Assembly (NCBI GenBank): GCA_017621295.1
Contig: JAGATI010000136.1
Location: 1-24,624, forward strand
Length of the DNA stretch: 24,624 nt
Direction: 5' to 3'
Source: Clostridia bacterium
Lineage (GTDB): Bacteria > Bacillota_A > Clostridia > TANB77 > CAG-508
Shown here: one piece after another, positions 13,229 to 22,472 of the stretch
How the letters are laid out: the number at the start of each line of letters is the position of its first letter
Numbering within the stretch: position 1 is the stretch's first letter
Notes under the pieces: model-generated
Database searches by the model: none
Seen by the model: only the letters and a program-made list of their open reading frames with translations
Told to the model about the DNA's origin: nothing
Program-made: the position numbers and the translations under genes

Positions 13229-16200
13229 ATGATTAAAAAAATCAAAAAAAGAGCAATAGCAACAATTTTATTAGTATTAACAATGCTATCTAACATATTA
13301 CCAATATTCCCAACGGTAAAAAGTTTAGCAGTAAATAACAATGATGTAGGAACAAAACTTGATATTGTAAATTTAGGTAATATTCCATATCACTTAAAAA
13401 GTTATGGAGTTGCAAGTAAAGGTTATATAATAACACAAACAGTTGGATATTATGATAACGGAATCTTTTACCCAGCATTTTGTATGCACAAAGACAGACT
13501 AGGTGTTGATGATGTAAGAGAATATAGTGTAACTATTACAGAGCTTTTAAAAGATAAAGAAACATATAACAAAGTATGGAGAGTAGTTACAAATGGCTAT
13601 CCATATAAATCAGTAGAAGAAATGGGAGTTAGAGATTATAGATATGCATATCAAGCAACCAAAATGGCAGTATATTGCGTATTAGGTCAAACAAATGTAG
13701 ATGACTTTTATGCAACAGATGAAATAGGCCAAGAAATAGTTGATTGCATACACAAATTAGTTGATATTGGAAATAACGGCACAGATACTTATAGAACACC
13801 AGTAGCAAATGCTGAAAAGAATGGAAATATGTATTTAGAAGGAAATTATTATATTCAAAATTATACAGTAAGCTCTAATATAGAAATTACAAGTTACGAT
13901 ATAGCAATTACAGGATTTCCAAATGGAACAATAATAACAGACCAAAACGGAACACAAAAAAATACATTTAACGCAGGGGAAAAATTTCAAGTTAGATTAC
14001 CAAAAAACAGTGTAGAAACAGGAGATGTTGATGGTAAAATAAGATTAACAGTAACATCAAAATCATATGCAGTATTTTATGCAACAAGTCATGATGAAAC
14101 ATTACAAGATTATACAATAACAGGAGACCCACTTGCATTAACAAGTAGCACTACAAATTTAAGTTTAAAAGGAAATACTGCAGGTATAAAAATTAAAAAA
14201 GTAGATGAAGAAACAAACAAACCAATTTCAAATACAACTTTCCAAATTAGTAAACAAGATGGAACAGTAATTGGAACTGCAACAACAGGAAATGACGGAA
14301 CTGTTACATTTAATAATTTATATCAAGAAAATTATGTATTAAAAGAAATAAAAAGTAATGATAACTATGTATTAGACCAAGAAACAATAAACATTCCAGC
14401 ATATTACAATAAAATAACAGAAAGAACAATTACAAATAAACATAAAGAGGGAAATTTAACTATTTATAAAGTTGATAAAGATAATCATAAAATAGCTTTA
14501 GGAAATGTTGAATTTGACTTATTTAGTGAAGAATTTAATAAAGTAATTGGAACATATAAAACAGATGTAAATGGAGTAATAAACATTAAAAATTTACGTA
14601 TAGGAAATTATAAGTTAATAGAGAAAAATACTGGCAAATGGTACAATTTAGCAGATGATAGAAATATAAAAGTTGAATGGAATAATACAACTAAAACAAC
14701 AATAGAAAATGAATTAAAAAAAGGTCAAATCAAAGTAATAAAAGTAGATTTAGATAATAAAGAAGTTAAACTTAAAGATGTAGAATTTCAAGTTTTAGAC
14801 CAAAATGGAAAAGTTTTAGAAATAATAAAAACAAATGAAAATGGAGAGGCTTTAACAAGTAAATATCCTATAAGAGATTATGAAAAATTAACAATAAAAG
14901 AAACTAAAACAAATAAATGGTATAAACTAAATGAAACACCACAAACAGTTACTTTAAAAGAAAATGAAATTACTACTATAACATTCACAAATGAGAAAAA
15001 GAAAGGCCAAATTAAAGTAATAAAAGTAGATTTGGATAACAATGAAGTTAAAATACCAGATGTAGAATTTAAAGTATATGATGAAAAAGGAAATGTTGTA
15101 GATACTTTAAAAACAGATAAAAATGGAGAGGCAATAAGTAAAAAATTAACGATAGACCAAAATTATAAAGTTCAAGAAACTAAGACAGGCAAATGGTATG
15201 TGCTAAATGAAAAAACACAAACAGTTACTTTAAAACAAGATGAAATTACAAATATAACATTCACAAATGAGAAAAAGAAAGGTCAAATTAGAATAATAAA
15301 AGTAGATTTAGATAACAAAGAAGTTAAATTATCAAATGTAGAATTTAAAGTATATGACGAAAAAGGAAATGTAGTTGAAACACTTAAAACAGATGAAAAC
15401 GGTGAAGCAATAACAAAAAGATTACCAATCGACCAAAAGTACACAATTCAAGAAACTAAAACATTACAAAACTATGTATTGAGTGATAAAAAAGAAACAG
15501 TTACATTAACACAAGACCAAATTACAAACATCACTTTTGAAAATGAAAAAATTAAAGGGAAAATAGAAATTACAAAAGTAAGCGCAGATGATAATAAAAT
15601 AATTAAAGAAGAAAAAGGCACACTATTAGAAAATGCAGTATTTGAAATATACACAGAAAATTATGAATTAGTAGATACAATTACTACAGCAAAAGATGGA
15701 AAAGCAACAAGTAAATTATTAGAATATGGAAATTACTATGTAAAAGAAAAAGATACTGGTTCAGATTATTATTTATTAAACACTGAAAAATACGAAATTC
15801 AAATTAGAGAGCACAACAAAACAATTCCAGTAACAATAGAAAATACAAGTGTTGATATTGGATTAGATATTGATAAAACAGGTTTAGTTCAAGCACAACC
15901 AAATGATGAAATTAAATATAGTTTCAATTCATTAAAAAACACATCAAATGTAGCTTTAGAGAATTTCACTTGGACAGATAATTTACCTTATGAATATGTA
16001 AGAATAACAAAATTATTTACAGGTACTTATAACGAAGATTTAGATTATAGTGTAAAATATAAAACTAATAAATCAGATGATTATATTGAATATGGAAAAT
16101 ATAATACTCAAAAGAATAATTATATTGATTTTACAAAAGTAGAACTAGATGAGGATGAGTTTATTACAGATTACAAAATAGAATTTGGAACAGTTATGCC

Positions 16201-16396
16201 AGGATTTGAAGCAATAGAAAAGCCATTTATATTTGCAAAAGTTTTACCAACTGTAAAAGCAGAAGATAAATGGGTAAATCATACAAGTTTAACAGGAAAT
16301 TACAAAGAGCACAAATTAGAAGATAAAGCAGAATGGACTACAACTTCATATACGAAAAAATTAGAAGTTAAAAAGTTACCACGAACAGGATTTTAG
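13229..16396 (+). CDS. Thioester-domain/SpaA-repeat surface adhesin ending in LPRTGF
   Basis: The 1055-residue protein has a signal peptide at 1-34 and a thioester domain with predicted Cys85 (YPAFCMHK) to Gln142 (AYQATKMAVY) bond, able to bind host or cell surfaces covalently. A beta domain (about 215-315) follows, then six SpaA/Cna-B type domains (about 318-404, 407-495, 498-590, 592-683, 685-774, 777-872) with KVD lysines and E/N residues expected to form isopeptide bonds. A last domain spans about 876-1045. The protein stops right after LPRTGF (1050-1055): the sortase signal is present but the usual hydrophobic segment and positive tail are absent, and neither other frame supplies one. 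It is expressed from L4; RBS AAGGAGG. The likely partner is the sortase at 11079-11633. Confidence 0.9.
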   Translation: MIKKIKKRAIATILLVLTMLSNILPIFPTVKSLAVNNNDVGTKLDIVNLGNIPYHLKSYGVASKGYIITQTVGYYDNGIFYPAFCMHKDRLGVDDVREYSVTITELLKDKETYNKVWRVVTNGYPYKSVEEMGVRDYRYAYQATKMAVYCVLGQTNVDDFYATDEIGQEIVDCIHKLVDIGNNGTDTYRTPVANAEKNGNMYLEGNYYIQNYTVSSNIEITSYDIAITGFPNGTIITDQNGTQKNTFNAGEKFQVRLPKNSVETGDVDGKIRLTVTSKSYAVFYATSHDETLQDYTITGDPLALTSSTTNLSLKGNTAGIKIKKVDEETNKPISNTTFQISKQDGTVIGTATTGNDGTVTFNNLYQENYVLKEIKSNDNYVLDQETINIPAYYNKITERTITNKHKEGNLTIYKVDKDNHKIALGNVEFDLFSEEFNKVIGTYKTDVNGVINIKNLRIGNYKLIEKNTGKWYNLADDRNIKVEWNNTTKTTIENELKKGQIKVIKVDLDNKEVKLKDVEFQVLDQNGKVLEIIKTNENGEALTSKYPIRDYEKLTIKETKTNKWYKLNETPQTVTLKENEITTITFTNEKKKGQIKVIKVDLDNNEVKIPDVEFKVYDEKGNVVDTLKTDKNGEAISKKLTIDQNYKVQETKTGKWYVLNEKTQTVTLKQDEITNITFTNEKKKGQIRIIKVDLDNKEVKLSNVEFKVYDEKGNVVETLKTDENGEAITKRLPIDQKYTIQETKTLQNYVLSDKKETVTLTQDQITNITFENEKIKGKIEITKVSADDNKIIKEEKGTLLENAVFEIYTENYELVDTITTAKDGKATSKLLEYGNYYVKEKDTGSDYYLLNTEKYEIQIREHNKTIPVTIENTSVDIGLDIDKTGLVQAQPNDEIKYSFNSLKNTSNVALENFTWTDNLPYEYVRITKLFTGTYNEDLDYSVKYKTNKSDDYIEYGKYNTQKNNYIDFTKVELDEDEFITDYKIEFGTVMPGFEAIEKPFIFAKVLPTVKAEDKWVNHTSLTGNYKEHKLEDKAEWTTTSYTKKLEVKKLPRTGF
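14720..15550 (+). repeat. Three near-identical SpaA repeat units within the adhesin gene
   Basis: Units start at about 14720, 15002 and 15281, spaced 282 and 279 bp. Each encodes KKGQIKVIKVDLDN at its start and ends near ITFTNEK. High similarity at the DNA level makes copy-number change by recombination likely. Confidence 0.75.
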
Positions 16397-16417
16397 AAAA
16401 TATTAAGAAAAATAAAA

Positions 16418-16464
16418 GAGCCAAAGAGTTTGATACAAGCGAATTCTTTGGCTCGTTTTGTTGT
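16418..16464 (+). terminator. Strong intrinsic terminator after the adhesin
   Basis: GAGCCAAAGA (16418-16427) pairs perfectly with TCTTTGGCTC (16445-16454), followed by GTTTTGTTGT. It closes the accessory region of the element. Confidence 0.8.
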
Positions 16465-16488
16465 ATATGTTAAATTTATTACGTTAGA

Positions 16489-16519
16489 TTGTTACAAAAG
16501 ATTTTTTTTATGATATAAT
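16489..16519 (+). promoter_or_regulatory. Probable promoter of the 16551 gene and peptidase
   Basis: TATAAT at 16514-16519 is clear. The -35 is either TTGTTA (16489-16494, 19-bp spacer) or TTACAA (16492-16497, 16-bp spacer). No TTCA array is present. Confidence 0.45.
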
Positions 16520-16550
16520 ACTGTTAAAATTAGGAAAAGAGTGATAAAGA

Positions 16551-16829
16551 TTGACACAAAGGCAAATTATTAATATTATAGAAACAACATTAATAGATAA
16601 AATGATTAATGATCCAAATTATATAAGATATACTTTTTATGAAGTTAATATAAAATATCCACAAAATTATGGAATAGAAAAACAAGATATAGGCATGTTT
16701 TTGCAGTTATTGAGAACTAAGCTAAAAAACGATAACTATCATGTATATTCAGAAGGGCAGAAATTTGAATATAACAATGCAAAAATGACAGTGCAGAGCA
16801 ATGAAGTTTTGGTTGCGGTGAAAGAGTAG
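16551..16829 (+). CDS. Small unrecognised protein
   Basis: The 92-residue protein starts at TTG 16551; AGGAAAAGAG lies about ten bases upstream and no ATG is available near it. The product is soluble, with a helical N-terminal half (TQRQIINIIETTLIDKMI) and a basic centre (LRTKLKNDNYHVY). I do not recognise the family; size and charge would allow a small regulator. It sits 13 bases before the dipeptidase gene, so the two probably share a transcript. It is the first gene after the terminator that ends the mobile-element region. Confidence 0.6.
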   Translation: MTQRQIINIIETTLIDKMINDPNYIRYTFYEVNIKYPQNYGIEKQDIGMFLQLLRTKLKNDNYHVYSEGQKFEYNNAKMTVQSNEVLVAVKE

Positions 16830-16842
16830 AAAGGGGAATTGT

Positions 16843-18207
16843 ATGAAAAATGTATTAAATTATTTTGAAGAAATAATGAAAATCCCAAGAGAATCCGGAA
16901 AAGAAGAAAAAATAGCTCAATATTTAATAAACTATGCAAAAGAAAATAACATTGAATATCAACGAGGAAAATACAATACAGTATTTTTACAAAAAAACAA
17001 TAATTCAAACAAAACAATAATATTACAAGCGCATTCAGATATGGTATGCGTATCAACTGAAAATTACGATTTTGATAATAACGGAATTCCATTCTATATA
17101 GATGGAGATTATTATAAATCAAAAAACACATCACTAGGAGCAGATGATGGAATAGGTATTGCAATTATTTTAGCCATACTACAAGAAAAAGAAAATATGC
17201 CAAATATTGAAGTGATGATAACAACACAAGAAGAAACAACAATGCTAGGGGCAAGTAATTTTGACTATTCATTATTAACAGGAAAAACATTAATCAGTTT
17301 AGATGGAATAACAGAAGCAGATATAGAATCATCAAGTGCAGGAATGTGTTCGATTACATTAACTAAAAAGGTAAATTATAAAAATACTTCAAATAATTGT
17401 TTTAAATTATCTATAAAAGGTCTTATTGGAGGACATTCAGGAGATGATATTGATAAAAATAGATGTAATGCAATTAAATTAGTAATACATATTTTAAAAC
17501 AATTAAATTGTACTGGAATAATATCAGTTGATATAGGAAAAAGAGATAATGTTATACCAAGTGAGGGAAATATTATATTTTCATCGGAACAAAATTTAGA
17601 TGAGATAAAAAATGAAATTGATAATATTATCTTGAGTTTGAAAACTAATGAAAATATTAGTTTTGATATTCAAAAAGTAGAAAACATAAAAGTAATAGAA
17701 GATAGTAATCAAATTATTAGTTTTATAGATGAAATAAAAAATGGATTATTAGAAACATTTCAAAAAGATGGTTTTCCATTAATATCTGCAAATATTGGGA
17801 AATTATCAACAGAGGATAATAAAGTGATAATAAAATATAGTATTAGAAGTTCAGATGTTTTAAAAGAAGAAAATTTATTAGAAGAAACTAGTAAATTAGC
17901 TAGTAAATATGGTTTTGAATTTATACTTGATGCAAGAAAACCATTTTTTCCATATAAAGAGAATTCTGATATTAGAAATTTATTATCTGAAACTTATAAA
18001 GAGTTGTATGGCAAGGATACAATTACTAGAAAAATTCATGCTTGTATGGAGGGTGGTATTATAAGTAATAATATTGAAAATTTAGATATTGTTACAATTG
18101 CACCTACGATTGATGATTGTCATTCAATTAATGAAAAGGTAAGTATATCATCTACATTACGAGTGTATGAATGGTTGAGGGAAACTTTGAAGAAGTTTAA
18201 TGGTTAA
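16843..18207 (+). CDS. pepD: Aminoacyl-histidine dipeptidase (PepD, M20 family)
   Basis: The 454-residue protein starts at ATG 16843 after GAAAGGGG. Metal-binding motifs of the M20C/PepD group are complete: H64-S-D66-MV, D101/D102 in TSLGADDGIG, E130/E131 in TTQEETTMLGA, and HACMEGG near the C-terminus. A lid/dimerisation insert lies about 165-350 (GLIGGHSGDDID). These cytosolic zinc enzymes split Xaa-His and other unspecific dipeptides for amino-acid supply. The length is slightly below the usual 480 or so. The start region VLNYFEEIMKIPRESGKEE is typical of the family. Confidence 0.92.
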   Translation: MKNVLNYFEEIMKIPRESGKEEKIAQYLINYAKENNIEYQRGKYNTVFLQKNNNSNKTIILQAHSDMVCVSTENYDFDNNGIPFYIDGDYYKSKNTSLGADDGIGIAIILAILQEKENMPNIEVMITTQEETTMLGASNFDYSLLTGKTLISLDGITEADIESSSAGMCSITLTKKVNYKNTSNNCFKLSIKGLIGGHSGDDIDKNRCNAIKLVIHILKQLNCTGIISVDIGKRDNVIPSEGNIIFSSEQNLDEIKNEIDNIILSLKTNENISFDIQKVENIKVIEDSNQIISFIDEIKNGLLETFQKDGFPLISANIGKLSTEDNKVIIKYSIRSSDVLKEENLLEETSKLASKYGFEFILDARKPFFPYKENSDIRNLLSETYKELYGKDTITRKIHACMEGGIISNNIENLDIVTIAPTIDDCHSINEKVSISSTLRVYEWLRETLKKFNG

Positions 18208-18258
18208 GAAAGAATAGATATATTTTTCAAAAGTAAATTATTTAAGGAGTGAAATATT

Positions 18259-18624
18259 ATGTTAAAACAAAAATATGAAAACTGGACAAAAGAATTTATG
18301 GAATCTTGGAAAGAGTTAGATTGGAAAAGAACATTAAAAACATTAAATCAAAATGTAAAATATTATGAAAATCCAATAGATGAGCCTTGTTCTAACTTTG
18401 AAGAAGTAACAAATTTATGGAATGTTGTTGCAGATAATCAAAAAGATATACAATACAAATTTGAAATAGTTGCTTACAATGAAGAAACTTGTATTATAAA
18501 TTGGCAAATGACAAGAACTATGACAAATGGAAATGTTAAACAAGAAATAGATGGAATTTTTCAAATCTCATTAGATGATGATGGAAAATGTACATATTTT
18601 AAACAATGGAGATTTACTAGATAG
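18259..18624 (+). CDS. NTF2/SnoaL-like domain protein
   Basis: The 121-residue protein starts at ATG 18259 after AAGGAGTG. The pattern is of a SnoaL/NTF2-like cone-shaped fold: an N-terminal helix (YENWTKEFMESWKELDW), a buried YYENPIDEP segment, and strands IVAYNEETCIINWQM and GIFQISLDDDGKC, closing with FKQWRFTR. Such folds bind small molecules or act as isomerases or dehydratases; the substrate cannot be read from the sequence. It follows pepD by 51 bases with its own RBS. Confidence 0.7.
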   Translation: MLKQKYENWTKEFMESWKELDWKRTLKTLNQNVKYYENPIDEPCSNFEEVTNLWNVVADNQKDIQYKFEIVAYNEETCIINWQMTRTMTNGNVKQEIDGIFQISLDDDGKCTYFKQWRFTR

Positions 18625-18659
18625 TAGTATAATAAATAAAAACAAAGGGAGGAATTCAA

Positions 18660-19205
18660 ATGGAAATAACATGGCAATGGATAGTTAATCAAATTTTTGC
18701 GTTTATAGGATTAATTTTTGTTATATTTTCTTTTCAACAAAAAAGTACAAAAAAATTAATAATTTTAAGAAATTTTGCAACAGGGTTTGTATTCATAGGA
18801 TTATGCTTTTTAGGTAATATATCTGCAATAATTTTTTGTGGTGCAGGTGTAATTAGAAATTTAGTTTCTTTATATTTTGCATATAAACCTAATTCTAAAA
18901 AAAGTGTAAAATATTTAGCATCAGTATTAATAATAATGTTATTAGTGATATTAAATATAATTTATTGGAAAAATTTATATAATTTATATAGTATGATACT
19001 TGGAACACTTGCAGTAATTACATTTATGCAAGAAAAAGCATCAACTATAAGAAAATTATCAGTGGTTTCAGAGATTTTATCGATTACATATTATGCTTTA
19101 TTATTATCTCCAACAAATGTGGTTATTGAAGTGGTTGGGTTAGTTAGTGCGATTGTTGGAATAGTAAGATTGGATTTAAAGAAAAACGATAAGGAGGCTA
19201 ATTAA
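18660..19205 (+). CDS. YgjV-family inner-membrane protein
   Basis: The 181-residue protein has about five to six membrane segments (roughly 10-25, 38-58, 77-98, 100-120, 132-148, 155-172). The sequence QIFAFIGLIFVIFSFQQKS followed by RNFATGFVFIGLCFLG and GVIRNLVSLYFAYKP matches the YgjV family of unknown function. It starts at ATG 18660 after AGGGAGGA. The SDR gene begins one base after its stop codon, so the two are translationally linked. Confidence 0.75.
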   Translation: MEITWQWIVNQIFAFIGLIFVIFSFQQKSTKKLIILRNFATGFVFIGLCFLGNISAIIFCGAGVIRNLVSLYFAYKPNSKKSVKYLASVLIIMLLVILNIIYWKNLYNLYSMILGTLAVITFMQEKASTIRKLSVVSEILSITYYALLLSPTNVVIEVVGLVSAIVGIVRLDLKKNDKEAN

Positions 19206-19889
19206 ATGAAAAAAACAATACTTATCACAGGCGGTAGTGATGGACTTGGTAAAACATTAGCAGAATACTTGTCAAAAGAAAATAACGTTATTATTATTGC
19301 AACAAACGAAGAAAAATTAAAGAAAGTTGCTACAAATAATAACTGTACATATAAAATATGTGATGTTAGTGATTATAAATTAGTAGAAAATACAATTAAT
19401 GAAATTATAGAACAACATAATAAAATAGATGTATTGATAAACAATGCAGGATTATGGATTCAAGAAGAATTGGATATAAATGATAGCGATAGAATAAAAT
19501 CAGTAATAGAAGTAAATCTACTTGGAACAATAAATGTTTCAAAAGCAGTAATACCAAATATGAAACAGAATAAAGATGGAATAATAATTAATATCAACTC
19601 ACAAGCAGGAATAAATCATAAGGCAGAAAGAACTGTGTACAATGCATCAAAATGGGGTGTGACAGGATTTACTAAATCATTGCAAGATGAACTTGCAAAG
19701 TATGGTATTAGAGTTACAGATGTGTTACCAGGAATGTTAAAAACAGATATGTTTAATAAATTAAATATAACTAAAAATATGGAAAATGGTTTAGAAACTA
19801 AAGAAGTAGCTAGATTAATACAGTTTATTATAGATACTCCAAGTAATGTTATGATTCCAGAAGTTGGAATTAAAAATATAAATAACTAG
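19206..19889 (+). CDS. Short-chain dehydrogenase/reductase (SDR)
   Basis: The 227-residue classical SDR has the nucleotide-binding loop TGGSDGLG at 8-15, NNAG at 79-82, and the catalytic set S132 (INSQAG), Y145 and K149 (YNASK). The sequence ends in a short C-terminus without an extra domain. It catalyses NAD(P)-dependent oxidation or reduction of an unknown alcohol or ketone. RBS AAGGAGG lies in the end of the ygjV-like gene. It is followed after 14 bases by a conserved small gene, suggesting one operon. Confidence 0.88.
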   Translation: MKKTILITGGSDGLGKTLAEYLSKENNVIIIATNEEKLKKVATNNNCTYKICDVSDYKLVENTINEIIEQHNKIDVLINNAGLWIQEELDINDSDRIKSVIEVNLLGTINVSKAVIPNMKQNKDGIIININSQAGINHKAERTVYNASKWGVTGFTKSLQDELAKYGIRVTDVLPGMLKTDMFNKLNITKNMENGLETKEVARLIQFIIDTPSNVMIPEVGIKNINN

Positions 19890-19903
19890 AGAGGAGATAG
19901 ATT

Positions 19904-20278
19904 ATGGGCTCATATGTAGAATTGAATGATACATTACAAATAACAAAAGAACAAGGGTTCCCAAAAGAATTAGATTGGCAGAAACATATTTTAAAACCAT
20001 ATACTGCAGAAGAATTTGCAGATAAGGTATTTGAATTTAAAGATAAACCTAATGTAAGAAATTATCATATGCCACCAGTAAGGAATTTTTTAGTAGAAAA
20101 TATTAACGGAAAATGGCTTTATTGGGGACAAATTCATATGTTAGAAGTTAAACATGATTATATAAATAGAACAACTTCAGGAAAGTTTAAGATAATTTAT
20201 ATTAATAAACCAGAAGAGATGGAAATGGCTCATAATTTGATTGATAGAAATAAAGATACGTTTTTTGAGTTGAAGTAA
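19904..20278 (+). CDS. Small conserved-looking protein of unknown function
   Basis: The 124-residue soluble protein starts at ATG 19904 after GAGAGGAG. It has many aromatic and charged residues: ELDWQKHILKPYTAEEFADK, then NYHMPPVRNFLVENINGKWLYWG and HMLEVKHDY. The layout resembles a compact beta-rich fold. I do not recognise a domain. It lies between the SDR and a histidine phosphatase in a same-strand series, so it may be part of that transcript. Confidence 0.6.
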   Translation: MGSYVELNDTLQITKEQGFPKELDWQKHILKPYTAEEFADKVFEFKDKPNVRNYHMPPVRNFLVENINGKWLYWGQIHMLEVKHDYINRTTSGKFKIIYINKPEEMEMAHNLIDRNKDTFFELK

Positions 20279-20329
20279 AATTAATTTTAATATTGTATTT
20301 AGAATGAAAAGATTTAGGAGGAAAAAGCT

Positions 20330-20890
20330 ATGCCACAATTATTTTTTATTAGACACGGACAAACACAAGCAAATGTAGAAGGAGTTTTAACTGGAACAAT
20401 AGAAACAAATTTAACGCAAAAAGGAATTGAAGATGCTAAAAAATTAGCATCAGAATTAACTGAAAAATTTGATTACTATTATTGTTCACCATTAAAGAGA
20501 ACACATCAAACATTAAATGCAATAAAAGGTGATGTTGATTTTATTATTGATGAAAGAATAATAGAAGTTTCAACTGGAGACTGGCAAGGGAAATTGAAAA
20601 CAGAATTGCCAGAAGAAGAATATGATTTATATAAAAAAGGTTTATTAAATCCACCAAATGGAGAATCTTTAGATGCTGTAGATAGAAGAATAAAATCATT
20701 CTTAGCAGATATGTTTGGAAAATATAAAAAAGAAGATAAAATTCTTGTAGTAACTCATAATGCATTTATGAGAAGTTTGAAAAGATTATTTGTTGATAAA
20801 GATAAAGTAGTTGAACCTAAAAATTTAGAAATTTTTATGGTTGATGATGGAATGTATAAGATTTTAGAACAACATGAAGAAGAAAGATAA
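20330..20890 (+). CDS. Histidine phosphatase family protein (phosphoglycerate-mutase-like)
   Basis: The 186-residue protein has the signature FFIRHGQTQAN with nucleophile H9 and R8, R57 in SPLKRTHQT, acid E79 (EVSTGDWQG) and H143 in VVTHNAFMR. All catalytic residues are present, so it is an active phosphatase or mutase of the branch whose substrates include phosphosugars and nucleotides. It starts at ATG 20330 after TTAGGAGG. The next gene starts 13 bases after its stop. Confidence 0.9.
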   Translation: MPQLFFIRHGQTQANVEGVLTGTIETNLTQKGIEDAKKLASELTEKFDYYYCSPLKRTHQTLNAIKGDVDFIIDERIIEVSTGDWQGKLKTELPEEEYDLYKKGLLNPPNGESLDAVDRRIKSFLADMFGKYKKEDKILVVTHNAFMRSLKRLFVDKDKVVEPKNLEIFMVDDGMYKILEQHEEER

Positions 20891-20903
20891 AGAGGAAATT
20901 ATT

Positions 20904-21665
20904 ATGGATGAAACAATATATTATGATAGTAACAATATTAAGTTACGTGGAATACTTAATAAATCAAATAATGATAAAATAGTTATAATGTGCCATGGAA
21001 TTAGAGGCAATAAAGATGAACAACAACTTATATATTTAGCAGATAAGTTACAAAAAGAAGGATATAGTTCTTTTAGATTTGATTTTAATGGACACGGAGA
21101 GAGCAGTGGAAAAGATTTTGAAATGACTATTTCTAAAGAAATATCAGATCTAAAAAATACTATAAGTATGCTAAAAGAAAAAGGTTATAAAGAATTTGTA
21201 TTATTAGGTGAAAGTTTCGGAGCTAGTATAGTTTCGTTATTTCCATATAATGAATTTAATGGCATAAAAGGTATTGTTTTATGGTATGGAGCACTTAATT
21301 ATGATTGCATCAAATATGGAAATTTATTTACTGCTGAAAATAAAAAAATTGCTCAAAATGATGGATTCTATATTTCAAAAAGTATGAATAGTGGAAAAGA
21401 ATTTAAATTTGGTTTTGAATTATTTAATGAAATAGATAAATATAAACCTTATGAAGAACTAAAAAGATGTGAATTACCAAAACTATTTGTTCATGGAGAA
21501 ATAGATAGTGCTGTGCCATATAAGTTATCAAAAGATGTTGCAGAAACGTGTAGTAATGCAAAATTTGAGTTTATAGAGAATGGAGAGCATACATTTCAAA
21601 ATTCAAAAGAAGCACTAGAAAAAGCTGTTGATACAACAGTGAATTTTATAAAAGAAATAATATAG
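20904..21665 (+). CDS. Alpha/beta hydrolase (esterase/acylhydrolase-like)
   Basis: I choose ATG 20904, which has AGAGGAAA seven bases upstream; an in-frame ATG at 20874 lies inside the previous gene and lacks an RBS. The 253-residue product has the oxyanion segment HGIRGNKDEQ, the FDFNGHGESSG loop, nucleophile S104 (GESFG), D201 (GEIDSAVP) and H229 (GEHTF), the full catalytic triad. It resembles cytosolic serine esterases of the YqkD/BAAT-like group; the substrate is unknown. An imperfect hairpin at about 21674-21713 after the gene could be a weak terminator. Confidence 0.87.
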   Translation: MDETIYYDSNNIKLRGILNKSNNDKIVIMCHGIRGNKDEQQLIYLADKLQKEGYSSFRFDFNGHGESSGKDFEMTISKEISDLKNTISMLKEKGYKEFVLLGESFGASIVSLFPYNEFNGIKGIVLWYGALNYDCIKYGNLFTAENKKIAQNDGFYISKSMNSGKEFKFGFELFNEIDKYKPYEELKRCELPKLFVHGEIDSAVPYKLSKDVAETCSNAKFEFIENGEHTFQNSKEALEKAVDTTVNFIKEII

Positions 21666-21742
21666 ATAGTGCTTCTCTAATATTACTAGGAGAACATTTA
21701 GAGATGATTTTTTACAAGAAATTATAATAGAGGTGAAAAAAA

Positions 21743-22459
21743 TTGAACAAAGAAAATATAATAGAAACAATAAAAAAATATCTAGCGGATAAGTATAATT
21801 GCGATATTAAAGAACTAGATAAAACCGGATTAAATATAATAAAAAATAATAGTGAAAATAAATTAAAAATATTATTATTTTATGATTTAATTTTAGTACT
21901 TACATCAGAAAATTTATATGAATTAGTAGAAGAAAAATTAACTAATAAAAATGTATATGAAATATTTGAATTTCCATTAGTATATGGTCAATCCATATAC
22001 TTTATACCAGATTTAACAAGATTAGAAAAACAAGACGAAATAAAAAAATATGAATTTAAATTATTTGATGGAAATACAGAACAAATAGAATTATCAAGTG
22101 GTTTTGAAAATGCAATTACTTTTGATGAAAATGGAAAATGTATTTCTAACATAGCATATTGTGCTTATTATAATGGAAATATTATAGGTGTAGCAGGAGC
22201 AGACAAAATAAATGATGAAATATGGGAAGTTGGTATAGAGGTCTTACCAGAATATAGAAAAGATGGACTTGCAACAATATTAACTAAAAATTTAACAATG
22301 AAAATTTTAGAAAAGGGTATTGTTCCAATATGGTGTGCATCTTCTACAAATATTGGCTCACAAGCAGTTGCAAACAGAAGTTGCTATATTCCATTATGGG
22401 TTGAATCTTTTGGGGATATTTATGATGAAAACTATGTTTTTAAAGATTTGATAAAGTAA
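21743..22459 (+). CDS. GNAT-family N-acetyltransferase
   Basis: The 238-residue protein starts at TTG 21743, six bases after AGAGGTGA. The N-terminal half (1-110) is variable; the C-terminal half is a GNAT domain with YYNGNIIGVAGAD, WEVGIEVLPEYRKDGLATIL (acetyl-CoA loop R172-K-D-G-L-A177) and helix 4. The acceptor cannot be told from sequence. It is followed 13 bases later by another GNAT, fused to a kinase. Confidence 0.8.
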   Translation: MNKENIIETIKKYLADKYNCDIKELDKTGLNIIKNNSENKLKILLFYDLILVLTSENLYELVEEKLTNKNVYEIFEFPLVYGQSIYFIPDLTRLEKQDEIKKYEFKLFDGNTEQIELSSGFENAITFDENGKCISNIAYCAYYNGNIIGVAGADKINDEIWEVGIEVLPEYRKDGLATILTKNLTMKILEKGIVPIWCASSTNIGSQAVANRSCYIPLWVESFGDIYDENYVFKDLIK

Positions 22460-22472
22460 GAAGGTGTAATAT

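Noticed and set aside
14720..15550. CRISPR-like or transposon repeat
   Set aside because: The repeats are about 280 bp, in frame and protein-coding as SpaA domains.
18220..18245. A further TTCA-type regulon promoter before the NTF2-like gene
   Set aside because: Only one TTCAAAA word is present, without the 11-bp repeats or a TTGACA box.
21670..21715. Hairpin after the alpha/beta hydrolase as a terminator
   Set aside because: Several short alternative stems (TTCTC/GAGAA and CTCTAA/TTAGAG) exist, none strong; only a weak possibility.
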